A stretch of 41,355 nt of DNA from Flavobacteriaceae bacterium (GTDB lineage: Bacteria; Bacteroidota; Bacteroidia; Flavobacteriales; Flavobacteriaceae), in contig JAKMFI010000003.1 of the NCBI GenBank assembly GCA_022425505.1, positions 1-41,355 on the forward strand. The letters are read 5' to 3'. The position numbers and the translations under genes were made by a program. Of this stretch, positions 1-8,533 are shown piece after piece (position 1 is the first letter of the stretch; each line of letters starts with the position of its first letter). Under the pieces are notes generated by a model that ran no database searches, was not told where the DNA came from, and worked only from the letters and a program-made list of their open reading frames with translations.

Positions 1-578
1 ATGCGGTGAAGTCTGAAACGTATTTTACAGCGGAGCCAAATGGACACGCCTATGCGGTTGATTTGGTGAAGCAGATTGATGCGATGAACCATGGACAGTA
101 TCTCGATGATTCGATCGAAAATACGGCAACCACTAATTTTTGCGTTGGCGTGGCTGGGTATCCAGAAAAACATATGGAAGCACCGAGTTTGGAGAGCGAC
201 CTTCATTTCTTAAAAAAGAAAGTCGAAGCAGGGGCTAACTATGTGGTAACCCAAATGTTTTTTGACAATCAAAAGTATTTTGCATTTGTAGATAAGTGCA
301 GACAGGCAGGAATTGAGGTTCCCATTATCCCAGGTTTAAAACCCATGGCCATTGCCAAACAACTCAATTTGATTCCTCATCGCTTTCACGTCGACCTTCC
401 AGAGCCACTTATTAAAGAGGTGATCAAGTGCAAGGACAACAAACAAGTCCGACAAGTAGGGATTGAGTGGTGCATCAACCAAGGTAAAGAGCTGATTGAC
501 TTTGGCGTACCATTTCTCCACTACTATTCGATGGGTAAATCCGATAATATCCACGCCATTGCCAAAGAAGTGTTTTGA
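1..578 (+). CDS. metF: Methylenetetrahydrofolate reductase, C-terminal part (5' end outside the window)
   Basis: Open frame continues to the window edge; SETYFTAEPNGHAYAVDLVKQIDAMNHG and GANYVVTQMFFDNQKYFAFVDKCR are MTHFR-like. Confidence 0.9.
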   Translation, partial: AVKSETYFTAEPNGHAYAVDLVKQIDAMNHGQYLDDSIENTATTNFCVGVAGYPEKHMEAPSLESDLHFLKKKVEAGANYVVTQMFFDNQKYFAFVDKCRQAGIEVPIIPGLKPMAIAKQLNLIPHRFHVDLPEPLIKEVIKCKDNKQVRQVGIEWCINQGKELIDFGVPFLHYYSMGKSDNIHAIAKEVF

Positions 579-608
579 TTGAACAGTGTACCGTCGATTC
601 AATTATAG

Positions 609-1382
609 CTATTCAAGGACGGATTGTAAGACTTCGTAATATCGTTGGGCGATAAATTCCGCTCCTTGTTCGTTATAATGAATATCATCGGAGAGATAGC
701 GATCGGTAAAGCCGTCAAACATATTTACCGGGATCACTTGTGAACTCTCGTCGGTTTGATCTTGCGCAATCATTTCCACATCCAAAACGGCTTGATCAAA
801 AATCGCGGTTAACTCTGGAGTCATAAAGCTTGTTTTGCCTGGGGCAAGCTGTTCAATGAGTATGACAATGTCAGGATTGCGATCTTGGAAGAGATCAATA
901 ATACCATGTATATTCTCAATGACATTTTCGTAAGGAAGGCCATCCAAAATATCATTTCCGCCCGGAGAGCTAAATAGAACAATATCAGGATATCCAGTTT
1001 CATGGAGTGTACTTTCTAAGTCTTCAAATATTTGTTCGGATGTCCAGCTCATTTTCCCCTGATGATCAGGGTCAAAAGAAAGGCCCTCATAATTGGGATA
1101 AGAGCCCGTTTCCGTTTCTGGTCCGATGTAGTCAAAGTCCCAGCCCCCATCAATCAGGTCTTTCCACAACTCGTATCGATAACTTTCAAACCATGGCGAA
1201 AGCCCCTGTACACGAGAGGCGCCCAGTGGCATGATTTTGTTTGGGATATCGTTTGTATTTATTTCCTCTGTAGCATTTCCTTGATCAAGTTCATCTGATT
1301 GGCAGCCGAGCAACAGGCATATCCAAAAAACCACAAGGAACAAGCGTGAATAACCAGGGTATTCTATGCGGTTGAATATCAT
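609..1382 (-). CDS. SGNH/GDSL-family hydrolase, predicted lipoprotein
   Basis: Lipobox-like LLLGC; block I IMPLGASR; GGND; C-terminal DDIHYNEQGAEFIAQRYYE (DxxH). Confidence 0.75.
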   Translation of the reverse strand: MIFNRIEYPGYSRLFLVVFWICLLLGCQSDELDQGNATEEINTNDIPNKIMPLGASRVQGLSPWFESYRYELWKDLIDGGWDFDYIGPETETGSYPNYEGLSFDPDHQGKMSWTSEQIFEDLESTLHETGYPDIVLFSSPGGNDILDGLPYENVIENIHGIIDLFQDRNPDIVILIEQLAPGKTSFMTPELTAIFDQAVLDVEMIAQDQTDESSQVIPVNMFDGFTDRYLSDDIHYNEQGAEFIAQRYYEVLQSVLE

Positions 1383-1431
1383 ATGAATTGATAAAACTTT
1401 GAGTTAAACCTACAAAAAAATCATATAAACA

Positions 1432-1462
1432 TTTGTTTTTTCGGGGGATGCACTTACATTTG
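1432..1462 (+). promoter_or_regulatory. Bacteroidetes-type promoter upstream of the pheA leader
   Basis: TTTG (1432-1435), 19-nt spacer, TACATTTG (1455-1462), matching TTTG-N17-23-TAnnTTTG. Confidence 0.65.
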
Positions 1463-1470
1463 CATCCGTT

Positions 1471-1536
1471 ATGAATAACACGTTATACTATTACAGCGCC
1501 TTTTATACTTCTCAAACGGAGCAGGGCGATTTGTAA
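1471..1536 (+). CDS. Candidate aromatic attenuation leader peptide MNNTLYYYSAFYTSQTEQGDL
   Basis: 21-codon ORF with 4 Tyr and 1 Phe within 7 codons, directly upstream of an intrinsic terminator and an aromatic operon. Confidence 0.75.
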   Translation: MNNTLYYYSAFYTSQTEQGDL

Positions 1537-1570
1537 TACAATACGATGAAACAAATACTAGAAAGTCCTG
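1522..1570 (+). promoter_or_regulatory. Candidate antiterminator hairpin
   Basis: CAGGGC (1522-1527) can pair with GTCCTG (1565-1570, one G-U); ATTTGT (1529-1534) pairs with ACAAAT (1551-1556). The first pairing is mutually exclusive with the terminator. Confidence 0.55.
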
Positions 1571-1595
1571 ACAACAACATCAGGGCTTTTTTTTT
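1564..1595 (+). terminator. Intrinsic terminator / attenuator before pheA
   Basis: AGTCCTGA / TCAGGGCT stem (8 bp, one G-U), loop CAACAACA, tract of nine T, ending 4 nt before the pheA ATG. Confidence 0.85.
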
Positions 1596-1598
1596 GAT

Positions 1599-2423
1599 AT
1601 GAAGACAACAGTTGCGATACAAGGGATCAAAGGGTCATTTCACGATGAAGTGGCACAGCAATATTTTGTAAATCAGAGAGAGATATTGGCTTGCGATTCA
1701 TTTGATCTGTTGGTGCAGTCGGTTGTAAATGACAAATGCAAGCAAGCAGTCATGGCCATAGAAAACTCGATTGCTGGCTCGATTTTGCCCAATTACGCCT
1801 TGCTTGATCAGTATGATTTATCCATTGTCGGTGAGCATTTCTTAAGCATTACCCATAATCTGATGGCTATGCCAGGGCAAAGCATTTCGGACATTCAAGA
1901 AGTACACTCACATCCGATGGCACTCCTGCAGTGTAAACAATTTTTTCAGGCCTACCCTCACATCAAGCTTGTTGAAAGTTCAGATACAGCAGCTGTCGCT
2001 AAAGATATCAGCGACAATAACCAAACTGGGAAGGGTGCGATTGCCAGTCGGCTTGCGGCTGACCTGTATGGTCTTCAAGTCATTCGCGAGTCGATTCAAA
2101 CGATTAAAGATAACGTCACCCGTTTTGTCATTGTTCAAAAAACAGTAGATCAAGCAATTACAAATATTTCAAAAGCAGCATGGAAATTTGCTCTGGATCA
2201 CAAACGCGGAAGTTTGGCAACAGCTCTCAATGTGATGAGTGACTGCAAATTGAATCTCACCAAAATACAATCCTTGCCGGTGATTGAAACACCCGGCAAG
2301 TATGCCTTTTTTGTCGATGTCACATTTGATGACCCTGCAAACTATCGAAAGGCCAAATCTCTGTTGGAAATTATGGCAACCTCATTTAAAATTTTAGGAG
2401 AATACCAATCTAAAACACCATGA
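1599..2423 (+). CDS. pheA: Prephenate dehydratase
   Basis: IQGIKGSFHDEVAQQYF, AVMAIENSIAGSI, DNVTRFVIV, C-terminal ACT-like region. Confidence 0.92.
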   Translation: MKTTVAIQGIKGSFHDEVAQQYFVNQREILACDSFDLLVQSVVNDKCKQAVMAIENSIAGSILPNYALLDQYDLSIVGEHFLSITHNLMAMPGQSISDIQEVHSHPMALLQCKQFFQAYPHIKLVESSDTAAVAKDISDNNQTGKGAIASRLAADLYGLQVIRESIQTIKDNVTRFVIVQKTVDQAITNISKAAWKFALDHKRGSLATALNVMSDCKLNLTKIQSLPVIETPGKYAFFVDVTFDDPANYRKAKSLLEIMATSFKILGEYQSKTP

Positions 2424-3565
2424 CAGCAAGAAGATTAGATCGTGTTCAGGAGTATTATTTCTCCAAAAAGCTACGGGAAGTACGTGCGATGATTGCGTCG
2501 GGTAAGCCCGTGATTAACATGGGTATTGGCAGTCCTGATCTGCCGCCGCCTCAAGATGTGGTCGATGCCCTTCACAACAGTATGTCGCACCCGACTGCAC
2601 ACAAATACCAAAGCTATCAAGGCATCCCTGCGTTGCGTGAGGCCATTGCAGACTTTTATCAAAAGCAGTATGGAGTAACCCTAAATCCAGAAAATGAAAT
2701 TCTACCCTTGTTGGGATCCAAAGAAGGGATTATGCACATTTCGATGGCATTCCTCAATCCCGGCGACCAAGTATTGGCGCCCAATCCGGGCTACCCAACC
2801 TATACTTCTGTCACGCGATTGGTAGAAGCTGAAGCAGTGTTTTACAATCTCGAGGCACATCACCATTGGCAACCAAACCTTGAGGAGCTTAAACGCATTG
2901 ACTGTACAAAGGTTCGATTGATGTGGATCAATAGTCCACATATGCCAACTGGAACAACAATTGACCCCCAACTTTTGACCGAGCTTGTTGGATGGGCTAA
3001 AGAAAACGACATTTTGTTGGTCAATGACAATCCATACAGTTTTGTACTCACAGACCAGCCACAGAGTATCTTCCAAAATATAGATGATAAATCTCATGTT
3101 ATGGAGTTGAATTCATTGAGCAAGTCGTTTAACATGGCTGGTTGGCGAATGGGAATGTTAAGCGGATCTAAAGAGAACATCAATCATGTACTTAAGGTCA
3201 AAAGCAATATGGATTCGGGCATGTTTTATGGAATCCAACAGGGCGCGATTGCTGCCTTGCAGCAACCACAATCTTGGTTTGATCATATCAATGCCATATA
3301 CAAAGAGCGAAGAGAGCAAGTTTGGAAATTGGCAGAAGTCATGGGTTGTACTTTCAGCAGGGACAACAGTGGGATGTTTGTATGGGCAAAACTTCCCGAT
3401 GGGCACAATGACAGTGAACGTTTTATTGATCAACTCCTGCACGAAAAACATATTTTTTTAGCGCCTGGCACCATTTTCGGAAGCGCGGGTCAAGGATACA
3501 TCCGGTTCTCGCTATGTATTGATAAAGGTCAGATTGTAGAAGCTTTAAATCGATTAGAGAAATGA
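2420..3565 (+). CDS. Pyridoxal-phosphate aminotransferase class I/II, probably aromatic/prephenate-type
   Basis: INMGIGSPDLPPP, NPGYPTY, SLSKSFNMAGWRMG (PLP lysine); 4-bp overlap with pheA. Confidence 0.88.
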   Translation: MTARRLDRVQEYYFSKKLREVRAMIASGKPVINMGIGSPDLPPPQDVVDALHNSMSHPTAHKYQSYQGIPALREAIADFYQKQYGVTLNPENEILPLLGSKEGIMHISMAFLNPGDQVLAPNPGYPTYTSVTRLVEAEAVFYNLEAHHHWQPNLEELKRIDCTKVRLMWINSPHMPTGTTIDPQLLTELVGWAKENDILLVNDNPYSFVLTDQPQSIFQNIDDKSHVMELNSLSKSFNMAGWRMGMLSGSKENINHVLKVKSNMDSGMFYGIQQGAIAALQQPQSWFDHINAIYKERREQVWKLAEVMGCTFSRDNSGMFVWAKLPDGHNDSERFIDQLLHEKHIFLAPGTIFGSAGQGYIRFSLCIDKGQIVEALNRLEK

Positions 3566-4422
3566 AAGTAGGATTGATCGGCGTTGGTTTGATGAATGGA
3601 TCCTTGGCATTAGATCTGAAAAGTGCGCACCCAAGTGTTCTGGTATACGGGGTGAGTCGAACGGAAGCCACGTTATCAAATGCAATGGAATTGGGCTTGA
3701 TCGATCATCGTGCCACAATCGATGAGTTAAAAGACATGGACTTGGTTTCTGTTGCCATTCCAGTTGAGGCCACAGCATTTCTTTTACCAAAGATTCTTGA
3801 TGCAGTAGGTCCAGATACCTTGGTTATCGATATGGGATCGACCAAAACGGCGATCTGTGAGTCGGTTGCCCAACATCCAAAACGCGAACAGTTTTTGGCA
3901 TGTCACCCAATCGCTGGAACAGAGTTCTCAGGTCCCCAAGCTGCCATTCGCAACATGTACAAAGACAAAGTCAATATGCTTTGTGAAACCTATAAAACAA
4001 GACCTGAATTATTGGAGCGTGCACGCTCTATTTTTACCAATTTGGGAATGCAGCTTCGTGAGATAGAACCGATTGCACATGATCGGCATATCGCCTATGT
4101 ATCGCATCTATCGCATATTACCTCATTTATGCTTGGAAAAACTGTCATGGAAAAAGAGGAAAATGAGCAAAACATATTCGACATGGCGGGAAGTGGATTT
4201 TCATCTACTGTTCGTTTGGCAAAAAGCTCACCCGAGATGTGGATGCCGATTTTTAAGCAAAACAAGCAAAACGTCATCGAGACACTTGACGAATACATTT
4301 CCAATATGGAATATTTTAAATCCTTATTGACAAATGATGATTACACCACGCTAGTGGAAGAAATGAAGAAAATTAATACAATCACACATATTTTAAAACC
4401 TGAAATAAAGACAAATGGATAA
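3562..4422 (+). CDS. tyrA: Prephenate dehydrogenase
   Basis: MKVGLIGVGLMNGSLALDLK NAD-binding motif, VIDMGSTKTAI, CHPIAGTEFSGP. Confidence 0.92.
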   Translation: MKVGLIGVGLMNGSLALDLKSAHPSVLVYGVSRTEATLSNAMELGLIDHRATIDELKDMDLVSVAIPVEATAFLLPKILDAVGPDTLVIDMGSTKTAICESVAQHPKREQFLACHPIAGTEFSGPQAAIRNMYKDKVNMLCETYKTRPELLERARSIFTNLGMQLREIEPIAHDRHIAYVSHLSHITSFMLGKTVMEKEENEQNIFDMAGSGFSSTVRLAKSSPEMWMPIFKQNKQNVIETLDEYISNMEYFKSLLTNDDYTTLVEEMKKINTITHILKPEIKTNG

Positions 4423-5497
4423 TAATAAATCAATGGGTAAATGGCTTCATGCCTTTAACCTCTCTCATCCCCTCGTGATTGCGGGTCCTTGTAGCGCAGA
4501 GACCGAAGAGCAAGTGATGGATATTGCACACCAACTCAAGGATACCGATGCCACAATTTATCGAGCAGGGATTTGGAAACCAAGAACCCGGCCTGGAAAT
4601 TTTGAAGGCGTTGGAGCCATTGGATTAAAGTGGTTGCAACGCGTCAAAGAAGAAACGGGAATGATGACCGCCACAGAAGTAGCCAATAAAGATCATGTGA
4701 AGCTTGCTTTAGAAGCGGATATTGACGTGCTTTGGATTGGTGCTCGATCAACGGTCAGCCCGTTTATTGTACAGGAAATTGCAGACGCACTTCAGGGTAC
4801 AAACAAAATTGTACTTGTAAAAAACCCTGTAAACCCTGACTTGGCGCTTTGGCTTGGTGGGATTGAGCGATTATATACGTCTGACATCAAAAATCTGGGT
4901 GTGATTCACCGTGGGTTTTCGAGTTATGCAAAAACAAAATATCGCAACAATCCAGAATGGCAATTGGCGATCGAATTGCAAAATCGATTCCCTGACCTTC
5001 CCTTGATTTGTGATCCATCACATATTTGCGGACGCCGTGACATTTTACAAGACGTATCGCAAACAGCACTGGACCTGAATTTTGACGGTTTGATGATTGA
5101 ATCCCATCGCGACCCGGATAATGCATGGAGCGATGCGGCACAGCAAATTACGCCAGAAACTCTTGTTCAAATAATGAAAGATCTTCGCATTCGAAAAACA
5201 ACAGACAATGCAGAAAGCTATGTCAATAAGCTCGATACCCTTCGTGCTCAAATTGATGTGATTGACCACAGTTTGCTTGAAACATTAGGAAAGCGGATGA
5301 ATATTTCTGTCGATATCGGAACCTTGAAGAAAGAGCACAATGTAGCTGTTTTGCAGTCTAAGCGTTGGAATGAGATTTTGGGAAAGATGATTCTCGAAGG
5401 AGAAAAACATGGATTGAGTGAAGAGTTTGTGTTGCGCATGTTCAAAGCGATTCATCAGGAATCGATCAATCATCAAGAGAAGGTGATCAACACCTAA
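4415..5497 (+). CDS. Bifunctional DAHP synthase / chorismate mutase (C-terminal AroQ-type domain)
   Basis: VIAGPCSAETEEQV, YRAGIWKPRTRPGNFEGVG, LICDPSHICGRRD; C-terminal LDTLRAQIDVIDHSLLETLGKRM. Confidence 0.92.
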   Translation: MDNNKSMGKWLHAFNLSHPLVIAGPCSAETEEQVMDIAHQLKDTDATIYRAGIWKPRTRPGNFEGVGAIGLKWLQRVKEETGMMTATEVANKDHVKLALEADIDVLWIGARSTVSPFIVQEIADALQGTNKIVLVKNPVNPDLALWLGGIERLYTSDIKNLGVIHRGFSSYAKTKYRNNPEWQLAIELQNRFPDLPLICDPSHICGRRDILQDVSQTALDLNFDGLMIESHRDPDNAWSDAAQQITPETLVQIMKDLRIRKTTDNAESYVNKLDTLRAQIDVIDHSLLETLGKRMNISVDIGTLKKEHNVAVLQSKRWNEILGKMILEGEKHGLSEEFVLRMFKAIHQESINHQEKVINT

Positions 5498-5523
5498 GAT
5501 TGAAAAGTCTTACCTTGTAAGCT

Positions 5524-6465
5524 GTGGAAGGAACGGTTTATAAATCGACAGGAAGTTGGTATACTGTGAAAACAGATACAGGGATATTTGTTTCGTGTCG
5601 GATAAAAGGCAAATTCAGAACCGACCATATATCGAGTACCAACCCCGTTGCGGTTGGGGATCGTGTGACCATTTCGTTAGCCGAAAATCGGGAGGAAGGA
5701 GTTATCCAAGCCATCCATGATCGAAGAAACTATATTGTCCGTAAATCGGTAAACCTTTCTAAACAAATCCATATTCTTGCAGCGAATATTGACATTGCCT
5801 TTTTGTTGATTACGCTGAATAACCCTGTGACTTATCCTGCATTTATCGATCGATTTTTGGCAACGGCTAAGGCCTTTGGAATTGAAGTTGTTTTATTGTT
5901 CAACAAGGAAGACACTTACTCGAAACAGGAAATGGATGAACTCCGTCAGCTCAAAGCGGTTTATGAGGATATCGGATATCATTGTCTTGAAATTTCAGCG
6001 CTCAAAGGAACCAATGTTGATCAGGTAAAATCCATTATGACATCCAAAACTTGTATGCTTTCTGGGCATAGTGGTGTTGGAAAATCAACTTTAATAAACA
6101 CCTTGGCTCCGCAGTTAAATATCAAAACCAAAGCGATTTCGGATCAGCACCAGCAAGGTCAGCACACGACAACCAATGCCGAATTGCATGAGTTGGATTT
6201 TGGGGCTAAAATCATCGATACGCCGGGGATTCGTGGATTTGGAATGATCACATTTTTACCACAAGAGTTGGGCGATTATTTTGTTGAATTTTTTGAACGA
6301 AAAAGCCAATGTAAATTCAATGACTGCCTGCATATAGACGAGCCAAAATGCGCTGTAAAATTGGCAGTTGAATCAGGGGATATTGCGAGTTCACGATATA
6401 AAAGCTATACCCAAATTCTTGCTGGGGATGACCAACATTACCGAACCGATTTTTGGGAATCATGA
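5524..6465 (+). CDS. rsgA: Ribosome small-subunit-dependent GTPase A (GTG start)
   Basis: OB-fold N-terminus; circularly permuted GTPase with GHSGVGKSTLIN and DTPGIRGFG; Cys/His zinc motif. Confidence 0.92.
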   Translation: MEGTVYKSTGSWYTVKTDTGIFVSCRIKGKFRTDHISSTNPVAVGDRVTISLAENREEGVIQAIHDRRNYIVRKSVNLSKQIHILAANIDIAFLLITLNNPVTYPAFIDRFLATAKAFGIEVVLLFNKEDTYSKQEMDELRQLKAVYEDIGYHCLEISALKGTNVDQVKSIMTSKTCMLSGHSGVGKSTLINTLAPQLNIKTKAISDQHQQGQHTTTNAELHELDFGAKIIDTPGIRGFGMITFLPQELGDYFVEFFERKSQCKFNDCLHIDEPKCAVKLAVESGDIASSRYKSYTQILAGDDQHYRTDFWES

Positions 6466-6914
6466 GAGTGGTTATACAGCGTGTTGGCAAAGCAAGTGTT
6501 CGAGTCGATGGAGAGCTAGTGGGTTCGATTTCCAAAGGGCTACTGGTGTTTTTGGGGATTACTCATGATGACCAGTTGGAGGATGTCTCATGGTTGGTTA
6601 AAAAAACACTCGGACTCCGTATTTTTAGCGATACAAACGATGTGATGAATTTTTCTGTACAGGATGTGGATGGAGATGTATTGATTGTGAGTCAGTTTAC
6701 ACTTCAAGCACTGACCAAAAAAGGAAATCGACCGTCTTACACAGAGGCGGCCAAACCAGAAACTGCCTTACCTTTGTATCGCAGCTTTGTGGAACAGTGC
6801 GAAAAGGCCCTTGGAAGACCAGTGGCCACTGGCGTTTTTGGCGCCATGATGGATGTAGAGCTTAACAACGATGGCCCAGTCACGATTTTGATGGATTCAA
6901 AAAATAAAGCATAA
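6462..6914 (+). CDS. dtd: D-aminoacyl-tRNA deacylase
   Basis: MRVVIQRVGKASVRVDGE, VSQFTLQALTKKGNRPSY, ATGVFGAMMDVELNNDGPVTI; ORF-track start 6453 is an upstream TTG. Confidence 0.93.
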   Translation: MRVVIQRVGKASVRVDGELVGSISKGLLVFLGITHDDQLEDVSWLVKKTLGLRIFSDTNDVMNFSVQDVDGDVLIVSQFTLQALTKKGNRPSYTEAAKPETALPLYRSFVEQCEKALGRPVATGVFGAMMDVELNNDGPVTILMDSKNKA

Positions 6915-7243
6915 TGAATATAGACAATGTACAACAAGCGGTTGATCAATGGATCAAAAATCATGGTGTTCGCTATTTTGACGAACTGACCAACATGGCA
7001 CAATTGACCGAGGAAGTTGGCGAAGTTGCGCGTATCATTGCCCGTCGATATGGTGAGCAATCCGAAAAAGAAAGCGACAAAGAAAAAGACTTGGGTGAGG
7101 AACTCGCCGATGTGCTTTTTGTCGTATTCTCTTTGGCAAATCAGACGGGGGTGGATTTGACCAGTGCATTTGCCAAAAAACTAGAACTCAAAGCCAAACG
7201 CGATCACGATCGCCATCACAACAACCCTAAAATCAATCAATGA
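6914..7243 (+). CDS. MazG-like nucleotide pyrophosphohydrolase
   Basis: LTEEVGEVARIIARRYGE ... DLGEELADVLFVVFSLANQTGVDL. Confidence 0.85.
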   Translation: MNIDNVQQAVDQWIKNHGVRYFDELTNMAQLTEEVGEVARIIARRYGEQSEKESDKEKDLGEELADVLFVVFSLANQTGVDLTSAFAKKLELKAKRDHDRHHNNPKINQ

Positions 7244-8463
7244 AAGATTTGACACTTCGTCATCAATCGGGGAATTTACACGGAAAAATTCAGATTACTG
7301 GGTCAAAAAGTGAGTCGAACCGGATGTTGCTTTTACAGGCACTATTCCCTCAGATTGCGCTTGACAACCTATCATATTCCGATGATACCGTTGCGATGAA
7401 GTCTGGACTGGAAAGTGATAACGACTTGGTGGATATCGGACATGCAGGCACTAGCATGCGGTTTTTGACAGCTTACTATTCTAGTTTAGAAAATCAAGAA
7501 AAAACATTGACGGGTTCGCCGCGTATGCAAGAACGTCCAATAGGCATACTGGTCGATGCGCTTCGCCAACTTGGAGCGGACATTAGCTATCTCAAAAATG
7601 AAGGGTACCCACCCTTGTTGATTAAAGGAAAACGGCTTACTGCCAGTGAGGTCCGCCTTTCAGCCAACATCAGTAGCCAATATATCACGGCATTGATGCT
7701 GATTGCTCCAACTTTACCTCGTGGACTATGTCTTCACCTCGAGGGGAAAATAACCTCAGTTCCCTATATCGAAATGACGCTTTCTCTATTGCGTCAAATC
7801 GGCGTTGAGGCAACTTTTTCTGGACAGCGCGTTCAGGTTTTTCCTAAAAATGATATTGCTCAAACTACCCACGCTGTCGAGTCGGATTGGAGTTCGGCCT
7901 CGTACTATTTTAGTATGGTAGCACTTGCCAAGGGCGCAGATATCACCCTTTCAACGTATAAACAAAACAGCTTGCAAGGGGATAAGGTCTTGATGGATAT
8001 TTACGAGCAGTTGGGGGTTAAGTCTATGGTCAAAAACAACACACTTTATCTGCAAAAGCAAGCTTTGGGTTCCAAACCGATACAATTAGATCTTTCGGAT
8101 GCACCAGATATTGCCCAAACCATAGCAGTTGCTTGTTATGGATTAGGAGTCGCTTGCGACTTAACGGGATTGCACACACTGAAAATCAAAGAAACAGACC
8201 GATTGGTTGCCTTGCAAAACGAATTGACAAAGTTAGGGGCAACAATCGAAATCACAGATAAGAGTTTGCATTTGCAAAAACGCTCAAATCCAATTCATCC
8301 CAATGTTTTGATCGAAACCTATCATGATCACCGAATGGCGATGGCATTTGCCCCTTTGGCTTTGTTGGTTCCCATAAGAATACTAGATGCAGATGTTGTC
8401 ACAAAATCCTACCCAGGGTTTTGGGAAGATTTAGAGCAGAATGGGTTTTTATTGGGGTTATAA
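7240..8463 (+). CDS. aroA: 3-phosphoshikimate 1-carboxyvinyltransferase (EPSP synthase)
   Basis: ITGSKSESNRMLLLQALF, DIGHAGTSMRFLTAYY, IKETDRLVALQNELTKLGA, YHDHRMAMAFAPLAL. Confidence 0.93.
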   Translation: MKDLTLRHQSGNLHGKIQITGSKSESNRMLLLQALFPQIALDNLSYSDDTVAMKSGLESDNDLVDIGHAGTSMRFLTAYYSSLENQEKTLTGSPRMQERPIGILVDALRQLGADISYLKNEGYPPLLIKGKRLTASEVRLSANISSQYITALMLIAPTLPRGLCLHLEGKITSVPYIEMTLSLLRQIGVEATFSGQRVQVFPKNDIAQTTHAVESDWSSASYYFSMVALAKGADITLSTYKQNSLQGDKVLMDIYEQLGVKSMVKNNTLYLQKQALGSKPIQLDLSDAPDIAQTIAVACYGLGVACDLTGLHTLKIKETDRLVALQNELTKLGATIEITDKSLHLQKRSNPIHPNVLIETYHDHRMAMAFAPLALLVPIRILDADVVTKSYPGFWEDLEQNGFLLGL

Positions 8464-8508
8464 TGTAAAAACATGCTCAATAACTTGACAACCCCCCTGC
8501 TGAGAATG

Positions 8509-8516
8509 TATATTTG
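8509..8516 (+). promoter_or_regulatory. Candidate -7 box for queA
   Basis: TATATTTG matches TAnnTTTG, 18-25 nt before the queA start codons. Confidence 0.5.
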
Positions 8517-8533
8517 CCGCCTTAATGTATAAA

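Noticed and set aside
578-603. ATTGAA...TTCAAT inverted repeat between metF and the hydrolase as a bidirectional terminator
   Set aside because: Only 6 bp, AT-rich, 14-nt loop and no clear T tract; not enough support.
1007-1298. Two + strand ORFs (75 and 88 aa) inside the SGNH hydrolase region
   Set aside because: Antisense to a well-supported coding frame, no recognisable motifs; shadow ORFs.
7081-7243. MazG-like ORF as part of a toxin-antitoxin or phage-defence system
   Set aside because: It lies between dtd and aroA as a housekeeping-type pyrophosphohydrolase with no partner toxin.
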